Shown here in pieces: positions 1 through 11,630 of a stretch of DNA of 64,000 nucleotides. The DNA lies in contig JAREIK010012097.1 in assembly GCA_029783825.1 (NCBI GenBank), forward strand, positions 182,576 to 246,575, in the 5' to 3' direction. A program made the translations under genes and the position numbers. Under the pieces are notes generated by a model, which saw only the letters and a list, made by a program, of their open reading frames with translations, ran no database searches and was not told the origin of the DNA. The DNA comes from Sapria himalayana. Taxonomy: Eukaryota > Streptophyta > Magnoliopsida > Malpighiales > Rafflesiaceae. The first letter of the stretch is position 1. The number at the start of each line of letters is the position of its first letter.

Positions 1-765
1 CATTCCTAGTTGCGATATTCTGCATTTCCTCCCATAGTGCTAACCTTGATTTTTTATCATTTTTAACATATACAACCGATACTATTTCATCTATTTCTTT
101 ATTTATTTTAAAATGTACTACCTGTTCTGTATCTTTTAAGATTTCAATGTCCAAATAATTATGCCACATTATCCAGAGTTTACTATTTGTATTAGCAATT
201 TCATTGTTAAACACTAGTTTTTGGCTGTAGTTGATTAATTGATCCTTCTAGATCATAGGCTTAGCAATGACTACAAAAGAAATTCTATGGATTTTAATTA
301 ATTGTTCTAACCTATTTATCGAGGGGTTATTAGCAACCCATCTAATGTTCCAATAAAGGCATCTATCCATTAATTCCTAGCTTAGTTTGGGATCTAGTTG
401 TACACTAAATCTCATATTTTATGTTTAAATATTTTTTCATATTCCTTGGGGTCTTAATTGCATTCGAGTTTACTTCTATTTTTTCATAATATTTATTCTG
501 CCACCCAAGCTACATTGCCATTATTTTATGGCTTCCTTGGCTTGAGTTCTAGTGAGCTTTGTCCAATCTTCCTCATAAATATCCAAATCATCCTTCCCCT
601 TATCTATATAAAATGCATGATCCTCTTCTTCTCTACCTATTGAAGGACAGCTAAACACCTCTGTATCTTCTTTTGGGAAATCCAAGAGGTCATCCTCTAT
701 CCAGTTATAGTCCTCCAGCTTTTCTTTTAAAATTATTCTAGTTTTAATTTTCTTGTTCCTCTTCT
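1..765 (-). mobile_element. LINE fragment, end of ORF1 and start of ORF2 endonuclease, 5'-truncated
   Basis: On the minus strand this closely matches the full-length LINE at about 21966-22740. It covers the acidic C-terminal part of ORF1, the short ORF1/ORF2 overlap and the start of the ORF2 endonuclease (WNIRG-type motif). The copy is cut at its 5' side at 765, where it meets TCTA repeats, and runs off the left window edge. It shares an in-frame TAG (complement of 248-250) with the 22 kb copy but has an intact CAG codon (complement of 122-124) where that copy has a second TAG. ORF1 carries a one-base deletion in an A run. It cannot make a protein as read here. Confidence 0.9.
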
Positions 766-1003
766 ATCTATCTATCTATTAGTCTATCTATCTATCTATC
801 TATCTATTTGTCATTATGTTTGTCTATCTATATTATAACTATCTATCTATCTATCTATTTTTCTGTGTATCTGTCTATATCTATATTTATCTATTTGACT
901 ATTATGGGTCTATCTATCTATTTCAATGTATATCAATCTATCTATTTATATGTTTATATATTTTTTTATCTATCTATCTAAGTACCTATATTTTTTATGG
1001 TTT
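766..1003 (+). repeat. Degenerate TCTA tetranucleotide array
   Basis: A short block of TCTA/TATC repeats with TCTA on the + strand lies between two minus-strand LINE fragments. Point variants (TTTA, TGTC, TATA) interrupt it. The open frame inside is low-complexity Ser/Ile/Tyr/Leu and is not a gene. Confidence 0.9.
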
Positions 1004-1445
1004 GTTTTATTATTATAACCCTCTCTTTTGGCGGAGGAATACCATTTTTACAAGCTAAGATCTACCCCTTTTCCCTTTTACACCCACTTACAAAATAAAT
1101 AAAATAAACGAGCCATAACATTCTAACATTTTAATAAAAGCCCATAGTAGACTTTCATAGACTGGAATTTGAGTTGGATTTTGCTAATCCACTGGCTATT
1201 TTAGCTAAAATGGAAGATTTTTGCATTTAAATTTTAGGGCTTTTCTTATCTCCTCAGCTTACTCCTTTCATTAGCTTCTGATGGTCTCCTTATGGCCAGG
1301 GCCTTCCACGTTCCTTATGCTTTGTAGAAAGTTCTTTTACCTTCGTTGACTTGTCCATGCTTCTTTTGTTAGAGACTCGCTTTGTAGACAAGTACACCAG
1401 TAATATATGACTCTCCTCCAGCATCTACCTCTACATATCAAATTT
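1004..1445 (-). mobile_element. LINE 3' end, 5'-truncated copy (3' UTR only)
   Basis: Read on the minus strand, this ends with the same terminal sequence as the full-length LINE (GGTATTCCTCCGCC followed by AAAAGAGAGGGTT) and an A/T-rich tail at about 1004-1020. The last 70 bases or so before the tail also resemble the end of the 27.2 kb element, but the rest of the 3' UTR does not visibly match it. It is probably a 5'-truncated insertion of a related LINE subfamily. No coding sequence remains and no clear target-site duplication can be called in the repetitive flank. Confidence 0.8.
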
Positions 1446-2081
1446 AGATGCAATCTATTTGTCTGTCTTTCAATCTATTTATCTATGCATCTATGTATCT
1501 ATCTATAGATGTATATCTATCTGTCTATCTATCTATCTATCTATCTTAGTAAGTATCTATTTTTCAATCTATATGTTTATTTATCTATATATCAAATTAT
1601 CTATCTTTCTGTCTATCTACCTATATATCTATCTATATATCTATCTATCTATTTGTCTATAAATCTTTCTTTCAATCTGTCTTTCAATTTAGCTATAAAT
1701 CTTTCTATCAATATGTCTACATATCTATCTACCTATATGTCTTTCAATCTTTCTATCAATCTATCTTTCAATATATATATCAATCTATCTGTCAATCTAA
1801 ATATTTATCTATCTTTTATCTATCATTATATCTGACTATCTATCTATCTATTTATGTGTCTATTTATCTATTTATTTATCTATGTGTAAGTCTATCTATC
1901 ATTCTATATATCTATCTTTCTATCTATCTATATATCTATCTATATGTTTATCAATCTATCAATCTATCATTTTGTCTATCATTTTGTCTATTAATGTTTC
2001 TATCAATATGACTATCAGTCTGTCTATAAATCTATTTATAATTATGTCTATCTATCACTCTATCTATCTATCTATCTATCT

Positions 2082-2084
<3 letters not shown>

Positions 2085-2123
<39 letters not shown>
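2085..2123. repeat. (GT)n(TA)n compound dinucleotide tract
   Basis: A run of GT followed directly by a run of TA inside the TCTA array. A similar compound tract lies at 3234-3271. Confidence 0.95.
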
Positions 2124-2126
<3 letters not shown>

Positions 2127-2146
2127 TCTATCTTACTGTCTTTCTG

Positions 2147-2177
<31 letters not shown>

Positions 2178-3233
2178 GTCTATCAATATATTTATCAATT
2201 TGTCTAACTATCTATCTACATATCTGTCTCAATATGTCTATCAATCTATCTATGTTTTGTCTATCAATCTATTTAACAATTTGTCAATTAAATTATCTAT
2301 CTAATAGTCTCTATGTCAGTCTATTTGTATATCTATTTGACTCTCTATGTTTTTGTCTAAATATTTGTCTATCTATTTATATATCCATCTATCAATCAAT
2401 CTATCCATCTCTCCATCTATATATATATCTATCTTTTTTCCTTTCTTTCTATATAACTATCTATCTACATATCTATTTATATAAACTTCTATCTATCTGT
2501 ATATTTATTTTCATATCTATCTATATAACTTTCTATATATATTCATGTCTATCTATTTAACTATCTGCCTATCTATCTGTCTTTCTTTATGCCTATCTAA
2601 CTATTTATTTATTTATTTATCTGTATGTCTATATATAAAATAAACTATCTTTTATCTATCTATCTAACTATCTGTTTGTCTTTCAATCAATCTTTCTATT
2701 TGTCTATCTATCTATATATCTTTCTATCTATCCATCTATCTATCCATCTATCTATCTCTCTATAAATCTATCTATATGTGTCTATTAACTATTTATTAAT
2801 ATGTCTACCAATCTATATATCAATCAATCTATCAATATATCTATCAATTTGTCTATCAATCTATCAATCTGTCTATCAATCTATCAATCTGACTGTCAAT
2901 TTATTTATTTATCTATCTGACTATCAATCTATCTATCACTCTATCAATCACTCTATCTAGTAATATGTAAATCAATCTGCCTATCTATCTCTCTATCAAT
3001 CTTTCTCTCAATCTATCTATCAATATGTCTTTCAATCTGACTATTAATCTATCGATCAATCTTTCTATTTATCTGACTATCTATATATCTATCTATCTAT
3101 CTATCTTAATATGTATCATTCTGTCAATCTAATTTTTTATCTATCTATCTATTTATCTAATTGTCAATCTATCTATCTAACTAACTAACTAACTATCTAT
3201 CTATCTATATATGTGTCTATTATCAGTCTAGCT

Positions 3234-3234
3234 A

Positions 3235-3271
<37 letters not shown>
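3234..3271. repeat. (TG)n(TA)n compound dinucleotide tract
   Basis: TG repeats run into TA repeats at 3261, mirroring the order seen at 2085-2123. It lies just upstream of the 850 bp tandem duplication. Confidence 0.95.
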
Positions 3272-3336
3272 CTATATATCTATCTATGTATTTATCTATC
3301 TGTCTATCTATCAATCAATCAATCTATCTATCTATC

Positions 3337-5003
3337 AATATGACTATTAGTCTATCTATAAATCTATTTATAATTATGTATATCAATCTCTCTAACTATG
3401 TGTGTATAGATCTAACTATCTGCCTATCTATCTATCTATCTATATGTCTATCTCTCTATCTTTCTATCTATTAATCTGTCTATCAATATATCTATCAATT
3501 TGTCTAACTATCTATCTATATATGTGTCTATCAATATTTCTATCAATCTATCTATGTTTTGTCTATCAGTCTATTTAACAATTTGTCTATCAAATTATTT
3601 ATAATAGTCTCTATGTCAGTCTATTTGTATATCAATTTATCTATCTATGTGTCTATCAATATATTTGTCTATCTATTTATATATATATCTATCTATCTAT
3701 TCATCTATCTATCTATCTGTATATCTATCAATCAATCTATCTATCTAACTTTCTATCTAACTATCTATCTTTCTACCTATCTATCTGTTTATTTCTTATC
3801 TATCTATATAACTATATATATATAATTATGTCTATCTATCTATCTAACTATATGCTTATATATCTATCTTTCTTTTTGCCTATCTAACTATCTATCTATT
3901 TTTTAGTCTATCTATCTGTCTATCTATATATAAAAATAAACTAAGTTTTATTCTCTATCTATCTATCTATCTATTTGTCTATCTTTCAATTAATCAATCA
4001 ATCTTCCATTCAACATGTCTTTCAATATGTCTATCAATCTGGTTATCAATCTATTTATTAATCTGTTTATCAATTTATCTATTAATCTATCTATTAATAT
4101 ATATATTAATATATCTATCAATCTATATATCAATTTGTCTATCAAAATTTCTATTTATTAATCTTTCTATCTATATATCTGTCTATCAATATGACTATCA
4201 GTCTATCTATAAATCTATTTATAATTATGTATATCAATCTCTCTAACTATGTATGTATAGATCTAATAATATGCCTATCTATCTATCTATCTGTGTGTTT
4301 ATCTCTCTATCTTTCTATCTATCAATCTGTCTATCAATATATCTATCAATTTGACTAACTATCTGTCTATATATGTGTCTATCAATATGTCTATCAATCT
4401 ATCTATGTTTTGTCTATCAGTCTATTTAACAATTTGTCTATCAAATTATTTATAATAGTCTCTACGTCAGTCTATTTGTATATCGATTTGTCTATCTATG
4501 TGTCTATCAATATATTTGTCTATCTATTTATATATCTATCTATCTATCTATCTATTCATCTATCTATCTATCTATCTGTATATCTATCAATCAATCAATC
4601 TATCTAACTATCTATCTTTCTACCTATCTATCTGTTTATTTCTTATCTATCTTATAACTTTATATCTATAATTATGTATATCTATCTATCTAACTATATG
4701 CTTATATATCTATCTTTCTTTCTGCCTATCTAACTATCTATCTATTTATTAGTCTATCTATCTCTCTATCTATATATAAAAATAAACTAACTTTTATTTC
4801 TCTATCTATCTATCTATTTGTCTATCTTTCAATTAATCAATCAATCTGCCATTCAACATGTCTATCAATCTGGTTATCAATCTATTTATTAATTTGCTTA
4901 TCAATTTATCTACTAATCTATCTATTAATATATCTATCAATCTATATATCAATTTGTCTATCAAAATTTCTATTTATTAATCTTTCTATCTATATATCTG
5001 TCT
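3337..5003. repeat. Tandem duplication of about 850 bp within the TCTA array
   Basis: Copy 1 (about 3337-4188) and copy 2 (about 4189-5003) start with nearly the same text (CAATATGACTATTAG against CAATATGACTATCAG). They share rare words in the same order, including TATAGATCTAA, TCTATGTTTTGTCTATCAG, TAATAGTCTCTA, CCATTCAACATG and TCAAAATTTCTATTTATT. A more diverged third copy of the first half lies at about 2004-2400. Confidence 0.85.
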
Positions 5004-6145
5004 ATTTATCTAAAAATTTATTTGTCTATCTATCTATCTATCTCTCTATCAATCTTTCTATATATGTCTATTAATCTATCTGTTAATCTATCTTTCAATT
5101 GAACTATCAATCTATCTAACAAACAATCTATCTATCTTTCATTCAATTTATCTATCAATATTTCTATCAATCAGAATTTTAATCGGTATAACAATCTACA
5201 TATTAATCTTTTAATAAATTTATTAATCAATCTCCCAATCTATATGTCTATCTATCTGTCTATCTATCTTTCAATCTGTTTATCTATCTTTCTATATATC
5301 TATATATATATTTATCGATCTATCTGCATATATATATATATCTTTCTGGCTATCTAGCTGCCTATCTATCAACATATCTATCTATCATATCTATCTATAT
5401 GTATATCTATCTTTCTATCTTTCTATCTATCTATTTGTTTATCTATATGTCTAAATATTAATCAATATATCTGTCATCTATCTATCTACCTATATATCTA
5501 TCTATCTTAATGTCTATCTATCTATATATATATTTATCTAATTATCTATCTATCTTTCTTTCTAATAATCTATGTATTATTCTGTCTTTATATTTGTCTA
5601 TATATTAATCTATCAATTTATCTATCTTTTTGTCTATCAATCTATCTATCAATGTATCTATCTAAATGTCTATCAATCTATCTATTAATCTATCTATCAA
5701 ACTGCATATTTATCTATCTTTTAATATATCTATCAATCTATCTCTTAATATATCTTTCAATTAATCTATTTATTATTCTACCTATCTTTATGTATGTCTA
5801 TCTTTCTATCAATCAAAATTGCCTATCTATTTGTCTATCTATATTTCTATCTATCTATCTATCTATATATTTATCAATAAATCTGACTACCCATTTATAT
5901 TTCTTTCTGTCTCTCTATCTACTTATATATCTAACTAACTAAATATCTATCTGTCTATATATATATCCTATCTATTTATATGTATATGTATTTTTCTTTC
6001 TTTCTATATATCTATTTGTCTATCTATACGTCATTATATCTATCTCTCTTTCAGTCTCTCTAATTTTCTATTTGTCTATCTTAATTTATATATCTATCTA
6101 TCTATATATATAGACATACATCTATCTATTTTTTGATCTATCTTT

Positions 6146-6399
6146 ATTCATTTTGTGTAAAATACTTAGATAGTCAGATTTATCTATTTATTTATATATA
6201 TAGATAATATCTGACAAATATAGAATAAAATAAACAAATTGTGTTCCAATTCCTATCTATTTTATGTAATTTGGTTAGATATATTGGTGACTTTCTCTAA
6301 TTAATTTATTTGAGATGTAAATAAATAAACACGTCTTTTTAATAATCTGTCTACCTATAAACTGTAACCACTTATATAAAATAATAGTTTTATATCTAG
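6146..6399. other. Unique AT-rich left edge of the CACTA island, with a hairpin
   Basis: Repeats fade out here and no coding similarity is visible until about 6400. An imperfect inverted repeat at 6173-6215 pairs GTCAGATTTATCTAT with ATAGATAATATCTGAC across a loop of about 12 bases. No CACTA-type terminal motif is visible, so the element is probably truncated on this side. Confidence 0.5.
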
Positions 6400-7990
6400 T
6401 TCAAAACCTAGTTATCTTATGCAATCTTGAGAAAATCTTTCCGCCTAGTTTTTTTTGACTCAATGGAATATCTTCTAGTGTACTTAGCTTACGAAGCTAT
6501 GATTACTGGTCCTATCCATTATCGTTGGATTTATTCTCTAGAAAGGTAATATTAATTTACTAAACCAATTCTTTTTCTATATATATATTTATATATACAC
6601 AAAAATGACTTGTAATTTCAATAATTTTTTGGTAGATACTTGAGGAAAATAAAGCATACAATAATGAATAAGGTTCAGGTTAAGAGTTCTATATCAATAG
6701 GTTATATTATGGATGAGGCTACAAAATTTATATAATTTTAATTCAAACAAGGAGATCCAACTCTTCCACTTACGGAAAAGTGGAATGACGTTTATCTTTA
6801 TGACAATATAGATAATGAAATATTTGAAATTTTCAAGCCTCTGGGTAATGAAATTGATGCTGAAGGTAAAATATATCTAGTCGACTCTGAATATATGGAA
6901 GCTCATCTATATGTCCTAATGAATTTTTTAGAGGTTCAACCATTCATTGAGTAAGTATTTTCTAATAGTCAAATGATATCTATTATTCATTATAATTTAC
7001 TATTTCCTATCAATGTATCAATTATTTTTAATTTTTTTTAGTGATATTGTTATAGATAAACATAAAGAATTTCCAAACATGAATGAAGAAGCAATCAATG
7101 CCGTGACAGAAAAAGAATTTCCATCATTTTTTGAAAAATATGTATGTTTACTTATAATAAAAATCACAAAATAATTGTATTGTTCTAATAAAAATTTATA
7201 ATTGTAATCTAAATGATCCATTTAATTTTTATTGCAAGTTCATAATCAAGTAAATAAAATTTCCAATAATTATCTTCAATGTATAGCACGAGGTCCCCTA
7301 AGAGAGGTTAAAATGTACAATGGTTACTGTGTGAATGGTTTTAAATTTCATACTAAATCATATGGTAGCTTCTGGGCAACAGATAATATGGGGGGGTATG
7401 CATTAAAGGTTCTCTATACAATGAAACCAAATATGACTATTACGAGACTTTGGTCAAAGTGATCGAGTTAGAATTTGAAGCCCTCCCAGTTAAAAATCGT
7501 GGTATTCAAATGTGAATAGTTTGATCCAACACCACATGTTGATATTGTTTTTCATCCTCGATATAAACTTGTCAATGTGCATGATAAAAAATGATTCAGC
7601 AAGTACGAACCTTTTGTCTTAGCAGTACAAGCACCATAGGTTTATTATTGTGAATATTCGGGTCGGACCGGTCCTAGAAATGATTGGAAAGTTGGGTGCA
7701 AGATAAAAGCAAGGGTTGAAATTGACATCCCCATATCACCAAGTACTAATTTCATAGAACCAGCTTTTCAAAATGATGACAATAATGTTATAATTGAAGC
7801 TGTGGTGGGGGCCGAAGACGTCCTTTTAGTCACATCTTCTGAGATGGATACAAGTGGGGATGTAGATATTGATGAAAATTTAATTGATTATGAGGAAGAA
7901 ATTAGTGATGAAGAGGAGTATGAAAATGATGTTAGTATAATTGAAGAAGAAGACGAACCAGATTTGAATGATTTTGATGAGAATGAGTAG
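6400..7990 (+). pseudogene. TNP2-type En/Spm (CACTA) transposase, C-terminal half, inactivated
   Basis: Translating around frameshifts and probable introns gives the usual order of the TNP2 C-terminal half. First comes a DUF4218-like part (NLEKIFPP, then MEYLLVYLAYEA, GPIHYRWIYSLE, and after an intron RYLRKIKHT, HLYVLMNFLEVQPFIE). Next is a DUF4216-like part (GYCVNGFKFHTKS, VIELEFEALPVKN, FDPTPHVD, KYEPFVLAVQAP). It ends in a very acidic tail (7802-7990) and a TAG stop. Probable introns are about 6546-6634, 6951-7041 (GTAAGT...TTTAG) and 7142-7238. The gene is dead: an extra T in a T run near 6450, a frameshift near 7430-7500 and several in-frame stops. The N-terminal half with the catalytic core (Transposase_21) is missing from this strand. 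Confidence 0.85.
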
Positions 7991-8064
7991 ACAGTGAGAT
8001 TTATGTTATTTTAATTGTTAATCATTTTTGTTTATTTATATTTCCTTATGTATTTTTTATAGGT
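7991..8064 (+). other. Short spacer between the two CACTA genes
   Basis: An AT-rich 74 bp gap between the TNP2 stop and the first ATG of the second gene, in the same orientation. It could be either an intergenic spacer or an intron, because CACTA elements often produce both proteins by alternative splicing. Confidence 0.4.
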
Positions 8065-9801
8065 ATGGCACATGGACGAGGTAGAGGCAGCACATTGTAA
8101 GGTCGTATGAGTTATGGTATAGGCAGCACCGCCTCAGGTATGCCCGAAACTGGTAGAGGGTCATGTGTGGAAAAGGGGCCATAGTAGACAGAGAAGGTTA
8201 TAAATGTACCACAGCAGTAGCATCAGCTGACTAATCCACATAATGGTCCTCAGATTTTGATGAATGATCAAGAGACGTGGGATGGAGAGGAGGGAGAGGA
8301 TGGAGATGTTGGAGAGTCTTCCTCAGAGCACCCTACAGATGAGACTCTCTCTATTGCTCAGTTGATCCTACAATTGATAATCTGTAAGATATAAAGCTTA
8401 ACAAATGAATTATCAATTTATTAATTTATTTCTTAATTGCTAATAAAATTTTGGTTACAGGATGATGTTAGAGCTGCCTTGGTCTATTTCTAGGGTTATG
8501 AGGTCAATTTTCAAAAAGTCCTTTAAACCTAATGGACATAATTGAAAGGCACTAACACATAGAGACAAATTGATGATTTGGAAAGAATTTAAGGTAAATA
8601 TTACTGCCTAAAAATTTTTACATCTTTTATTTATTTTTTTGTTCACTAATTAAAAATTGTTTATTTATTAATATAGAAAGTTTACAGGTGGACATAACCA
8701 AAGGAATCGATCAAAAGTGTGTTCTACAAATATGCTGCCAGTCAGTATAAAGACACCATGTACGAGATCAAAGATAAATGGCTGAAGAAGAAAGAAAAAG
8801 ATTCAAGTGTCCTGGATTATGTTTTCGAGGAGTGGCGGAGCATATAGGAAGATCCGAATTATAGGAAGAGGAGTGCTAAACAGAGCGGCAATCTTCACTC
8901 AGAGTTAGCTGGGGAGGGTAGTGGCATGTCTACTCACACTTGTGGATCTCGCTCTATGCGTGATCACAAATAAGAATGGATATTATTTCTAATTTATACT
9001 TTTTATGTTTATTACTTTGTGAATTGTGCTCAATTATACCTAAATTTCATTTCTCATAAGGAATATTTTTTCAATATATTTAAAATATGTATTGTGTGTG
9101 ATTATAGACACGTAAGGAGGGTAAGAACATCAGTGCTCCTCACTTATTCAGATATATGCACATGAATGCTCATGATGATCAGACTTTCATTGATTAGAGA
9201 TCTCGTGCAGCAAATGTAAGTTTAAATAAAAAAAATTAATTTTTCTTTTTTTTGTTTGAATATAAATTGAAATACTTTTCGTACATTTTTATTAGGCGAG
9301 ATATTAGGAAATATTAGCTGTCGCACTTAGGCATATTCCTAGTCTACTTCATGTTCATGTGATGGTGCAATGGGTAGTTCTCATTGATCAGCTCCACTAG
9401 TTGATGCGAATTATATTTGGTATGCGACTGTTGATGGCAAGGAGAAGATGCCCGTCTATTGTATTGGTTCATTGGCATCATCATTCTACTCCCATAGACG
9501 ACTAGACTGTGAAGCTGAATTTTCAATACCAGTTTCAAATTTATTCTCGAAGATGGAGGAATTTTAGGATGCGATGCAAAATTCGATACTGTTTCAGTTG
9601 GTTGATACTGAGCAAAGCATGATCGCTTATGAGGATTATAGGGATGAGTTGTGTATGTGTTTTGATTGGCTTACAAATAAGTTTCAGGAAAGAGGACTAC
9701 AATTCAACTCTAATGATCTACCTCGGATTGTTTGGAGTAATGCTGCAGCTACAACATCTACTCCATCAACTACATCAGCACCTACAACAACCGCATCATG
9801 A
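8065..9801 (+). pseudogene. Second CACTA protein (Transposase_24 / Ptta-En-Spm type), inactivated
   Basis: Position and content fit the second protein of plant CACTA elements. It starts MAHGRGRGS (ATG at 8065) and meets an early TAA. Later pieces recall the Transposase_24 family: a lysine-rich KDKWLKKKEKD stretch, a NYRKRSAKQSGNLHSE segment near 8860, THTCGSRSMRDHK near 8940-8970, and APHLFRYMHMNAHDDQTFID near 9140-9195. The last exon (to 9801) ends in a Thr/Ser/Ala-rich tail. Probable introns are 8384-8460 (GTAAGA...TTACAG), about 8595-8677, about 8972-9108 and about 9218-9295. Stops in several exons show it is not functional. Such proteins are thought to bind subterminal repeats, and those lie just downstream here. 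Confidence 0.7.
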
Positions 9802-10140
9802 CTAGCAGCAGTAGACAACAATACCTAGTACCCAATATCTCACCGTGTGAACTAGAAATGTCGCAGCATAACGATTATAAAACTAGGTTGGATGATTTAG
9901 TGTATTACAAACATTTTTTTTAATGCCTTAAACTTTGCTTTTGGATTTTATTTTTTTATTTTATCTTGATGTTTTTAATATATATATGCAATATAAATAT
10001 TTGTTTTCTGGAGTTAATTAGATTTTTATTTTGTTGTTTTATCTGTAAAAGTTTTTGTAGGTGCTGAATCAAAATTGGAAGCAAAATAATTATTTATTTT
10101 GTGCTTTATGTTCCAATTTCTACAGTATCTGCAGAAATTC
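9802..10140. other. AT-rich 3' flank of the CACTA genes
   Basis: No open frame of note. It is AT-rich and lies between the end of the second CACTA gene and the subterminal repeats. It probably serves as the 3' untranslated region of the element. Confidence 0.5.
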
Positions 10141-10620
10141 TACAAAAAAAAAATTCAGTCGATACGTACCGACCAAATTGCGACCAAACTAGCCAAAATA
10201 TTTTAATATCAATGGTCAATAAAAGGTCACCAAATGGTCAATAATTCTTTTGCAGATCAATTACCGACCATTGATTTTCAAAGATTTTGATCAGTTTTTT
10301 GTTGCAATTTTTTAGGTTTTTACCGACCGTTTTGTGACCATTTACCGACCTTATTCTTTTGGTTGGAAAATTGTCTGAATATCATTGGTTTTTTGTCGGT
10401 AAATTGTCTATAAATTGTCGGTAATTACTGACCATTTAGAGACCATTTACCGACCTAATTCTTTTGGTCGGAAAATGATCGGAATATCATTGGATTTTGT
10501 TTGTCGGCAAATGGCCTCCAAATGGTCGGTAATTACCGACCATTTGCAGTCTAATCACTGACCTTATTTATTTGGTTGGTAAATTGTCGGAATATAGTCG
10601 GTAATTCTTTGTTAGTAGAG
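10141..10620 (+). repeat. CACTA subterminal repeats with palindromic ACCGAC motifs and a degenerate terminus
   Basis: This stretch is packed with ACCGAC and GTCGGT words in both orientations. Three tandem units of about 105-108 bp start near 10325, 10430 and 10538, each with an ACCGACC-type start, TTTTGGTTGG and GGAATAT. A perfect 28 bp palindrome lies at 10519-10546 (core GGTCGGTAATTACCGACC). It ends at TTCTTTGTTAGTAG (about 10605-10618), whose complement resembles a degenerate CACTACAAGAA terminus. I infer the 3' end of the element. Such arrays are typical binding sites for the element's own protein. Confidence 0.7.
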
Positions 10621-10831
10621 GATCCTTAAATTGTCGATAATTTCCAAAACCGACTGATTTTTCGTCGGTAAAAAATTTAGCGACGAGCAAAATTGCGACC
10701 AAATATTTTGGTCAGTAAATGGACGGTTTTAGGTTTGCCGACCAAAAAATGCCGAATTTCCGACCAAATAATTGGTTGGTAATCTGGTGAAATTTAGAAG
10801 TGCATACACATCCCCAATGAAAAATTTAATG
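10621..10831. repeat. Second block of CACTA-like subterminal motifs
   Basis: It continues past the presumed terminus with TCGGTAAA, GCGACCAAA, GCCGACCAA and TTCCGACC words, but without the 105 bp periodicity. It probably belongs to a second, internally deleted CACTA copy in the opposite orientation, whose TNP2 fragment follows at 10832-11630. Confidence 0.5.
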
Positions 10832-11630
10832 GTGTTACAATGATTAGCCAACACGAATATTGCTTACCCGATTAACCAAATGGTTGGAATCCATCTCTAC
10901 ATAATCCCAACTTGACATTTCAACTCTCCGCGGAAAATGAAGGATGCAACTGGTGAAAATGAAACATAGCCTTGATGAATGATGCATAACACTATCATCC
11001 TTGTCATGATCATCATGCCAACGCATATCCTTAGCAGTTGTTTTTGAAACATACAATCTCTGTAGCCTAGGAATGAGAGGAAAGTTATACATCCTTTTAT
11101 ACAAAACATCACCCAAGTGTTTTGTTGACTCCTTTCTAATACATTTGTACTGAGGATTCCCACATAAATTGCAACACTTCAAAGGGTTATCTACACCGCA
11201 ATATATCATGCACCCATGCTCACAACAATAAATTATGTTCATAGGAATACCCAATCCTTTTACCACCTTATTCGTATCATAAAAATTTGTTGGCAATGTG
11301 TTTCTCTAAGGTAGTACCTTTTTCATAAATTCAAATAAGGAATCATAACATCTCTCTGGTAAATGATATTCTGACTTACTATTCAACAATCGAGCTACTA
11401 TAGATAACTATAAGTATTTCTCAACCTTGGCCACAATGCTCAATCGATCATTTGTAACATCTCATACAATTTTATTGCTATCAGATCTGGACTCTCCTCC
11501 GTAGTGTGAAAGTCCAAGTCAGGTCCACCTGCATCCATAACCATGGTATGGTATGGACTTGGTAATTTAGTAGCATAAGCTGATGTATGACCTTCACACT
11601 GTTCATAATTTTTATGAGTTGTAGTTTACT
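10832..11630 (-). pseudogene. TNP2-type CACTA transposase, N-terminal part, inverted fragment
   Basis: The minus strand carries the N-terminal part of a TNP2-type transposase. The open frame 10844-11296 contains GIPMNIIYCCEHGCMIY, a C..C motif (CCNLCGNPQYKC), NFPLIPRLQRLY and AKDMRWHDDHDKDD, all recognisable from the start of the Transposase_21 region. Upstream, near 11300-11420 in another frame, lies VARLLNSKSEYHLPERCYDS, and LP-x-NTLPTNFYD joins the two across a stop. It ends near SNIRVG, where family members continue RNVRLGL, so the catalytic core is absent. It cannot simply rejoin the plus-strand C-terminal half because the middle is lost and the orientation is opposite. Confidence 0.8.

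Larger units (their letters stand above)
1446..6145 (+). repeat. Degenerate TCTA array with internal duplications
   Basis: About 4.7 kb of TCTA/TATC repeats with TCTA on the + strand and many fixed variants such as TCAATCTA. It contains GT/TA dinucleotide tracts near 2085-2123 and 3234-3271. It also contains a tandem duplication of about 850 bp (3337-4188 and 4189-5003), and an older related copy begins near 2004. The open frames are stop-free repeat translations. I see no gene in it. Confidence 0.92.

Noticed and set aside
2085..3271. GT/TA tracts as CRISPR-like or origin elements
   Set aside because: They are plain dinucleotide microsatellites without regular spacers, and the context is eukaryotic.
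7018..7221. Minus-strand frame of 67 codons
   Set aside because: It is the shadow of a TNP2 exon and its flanking introns on the + strand.
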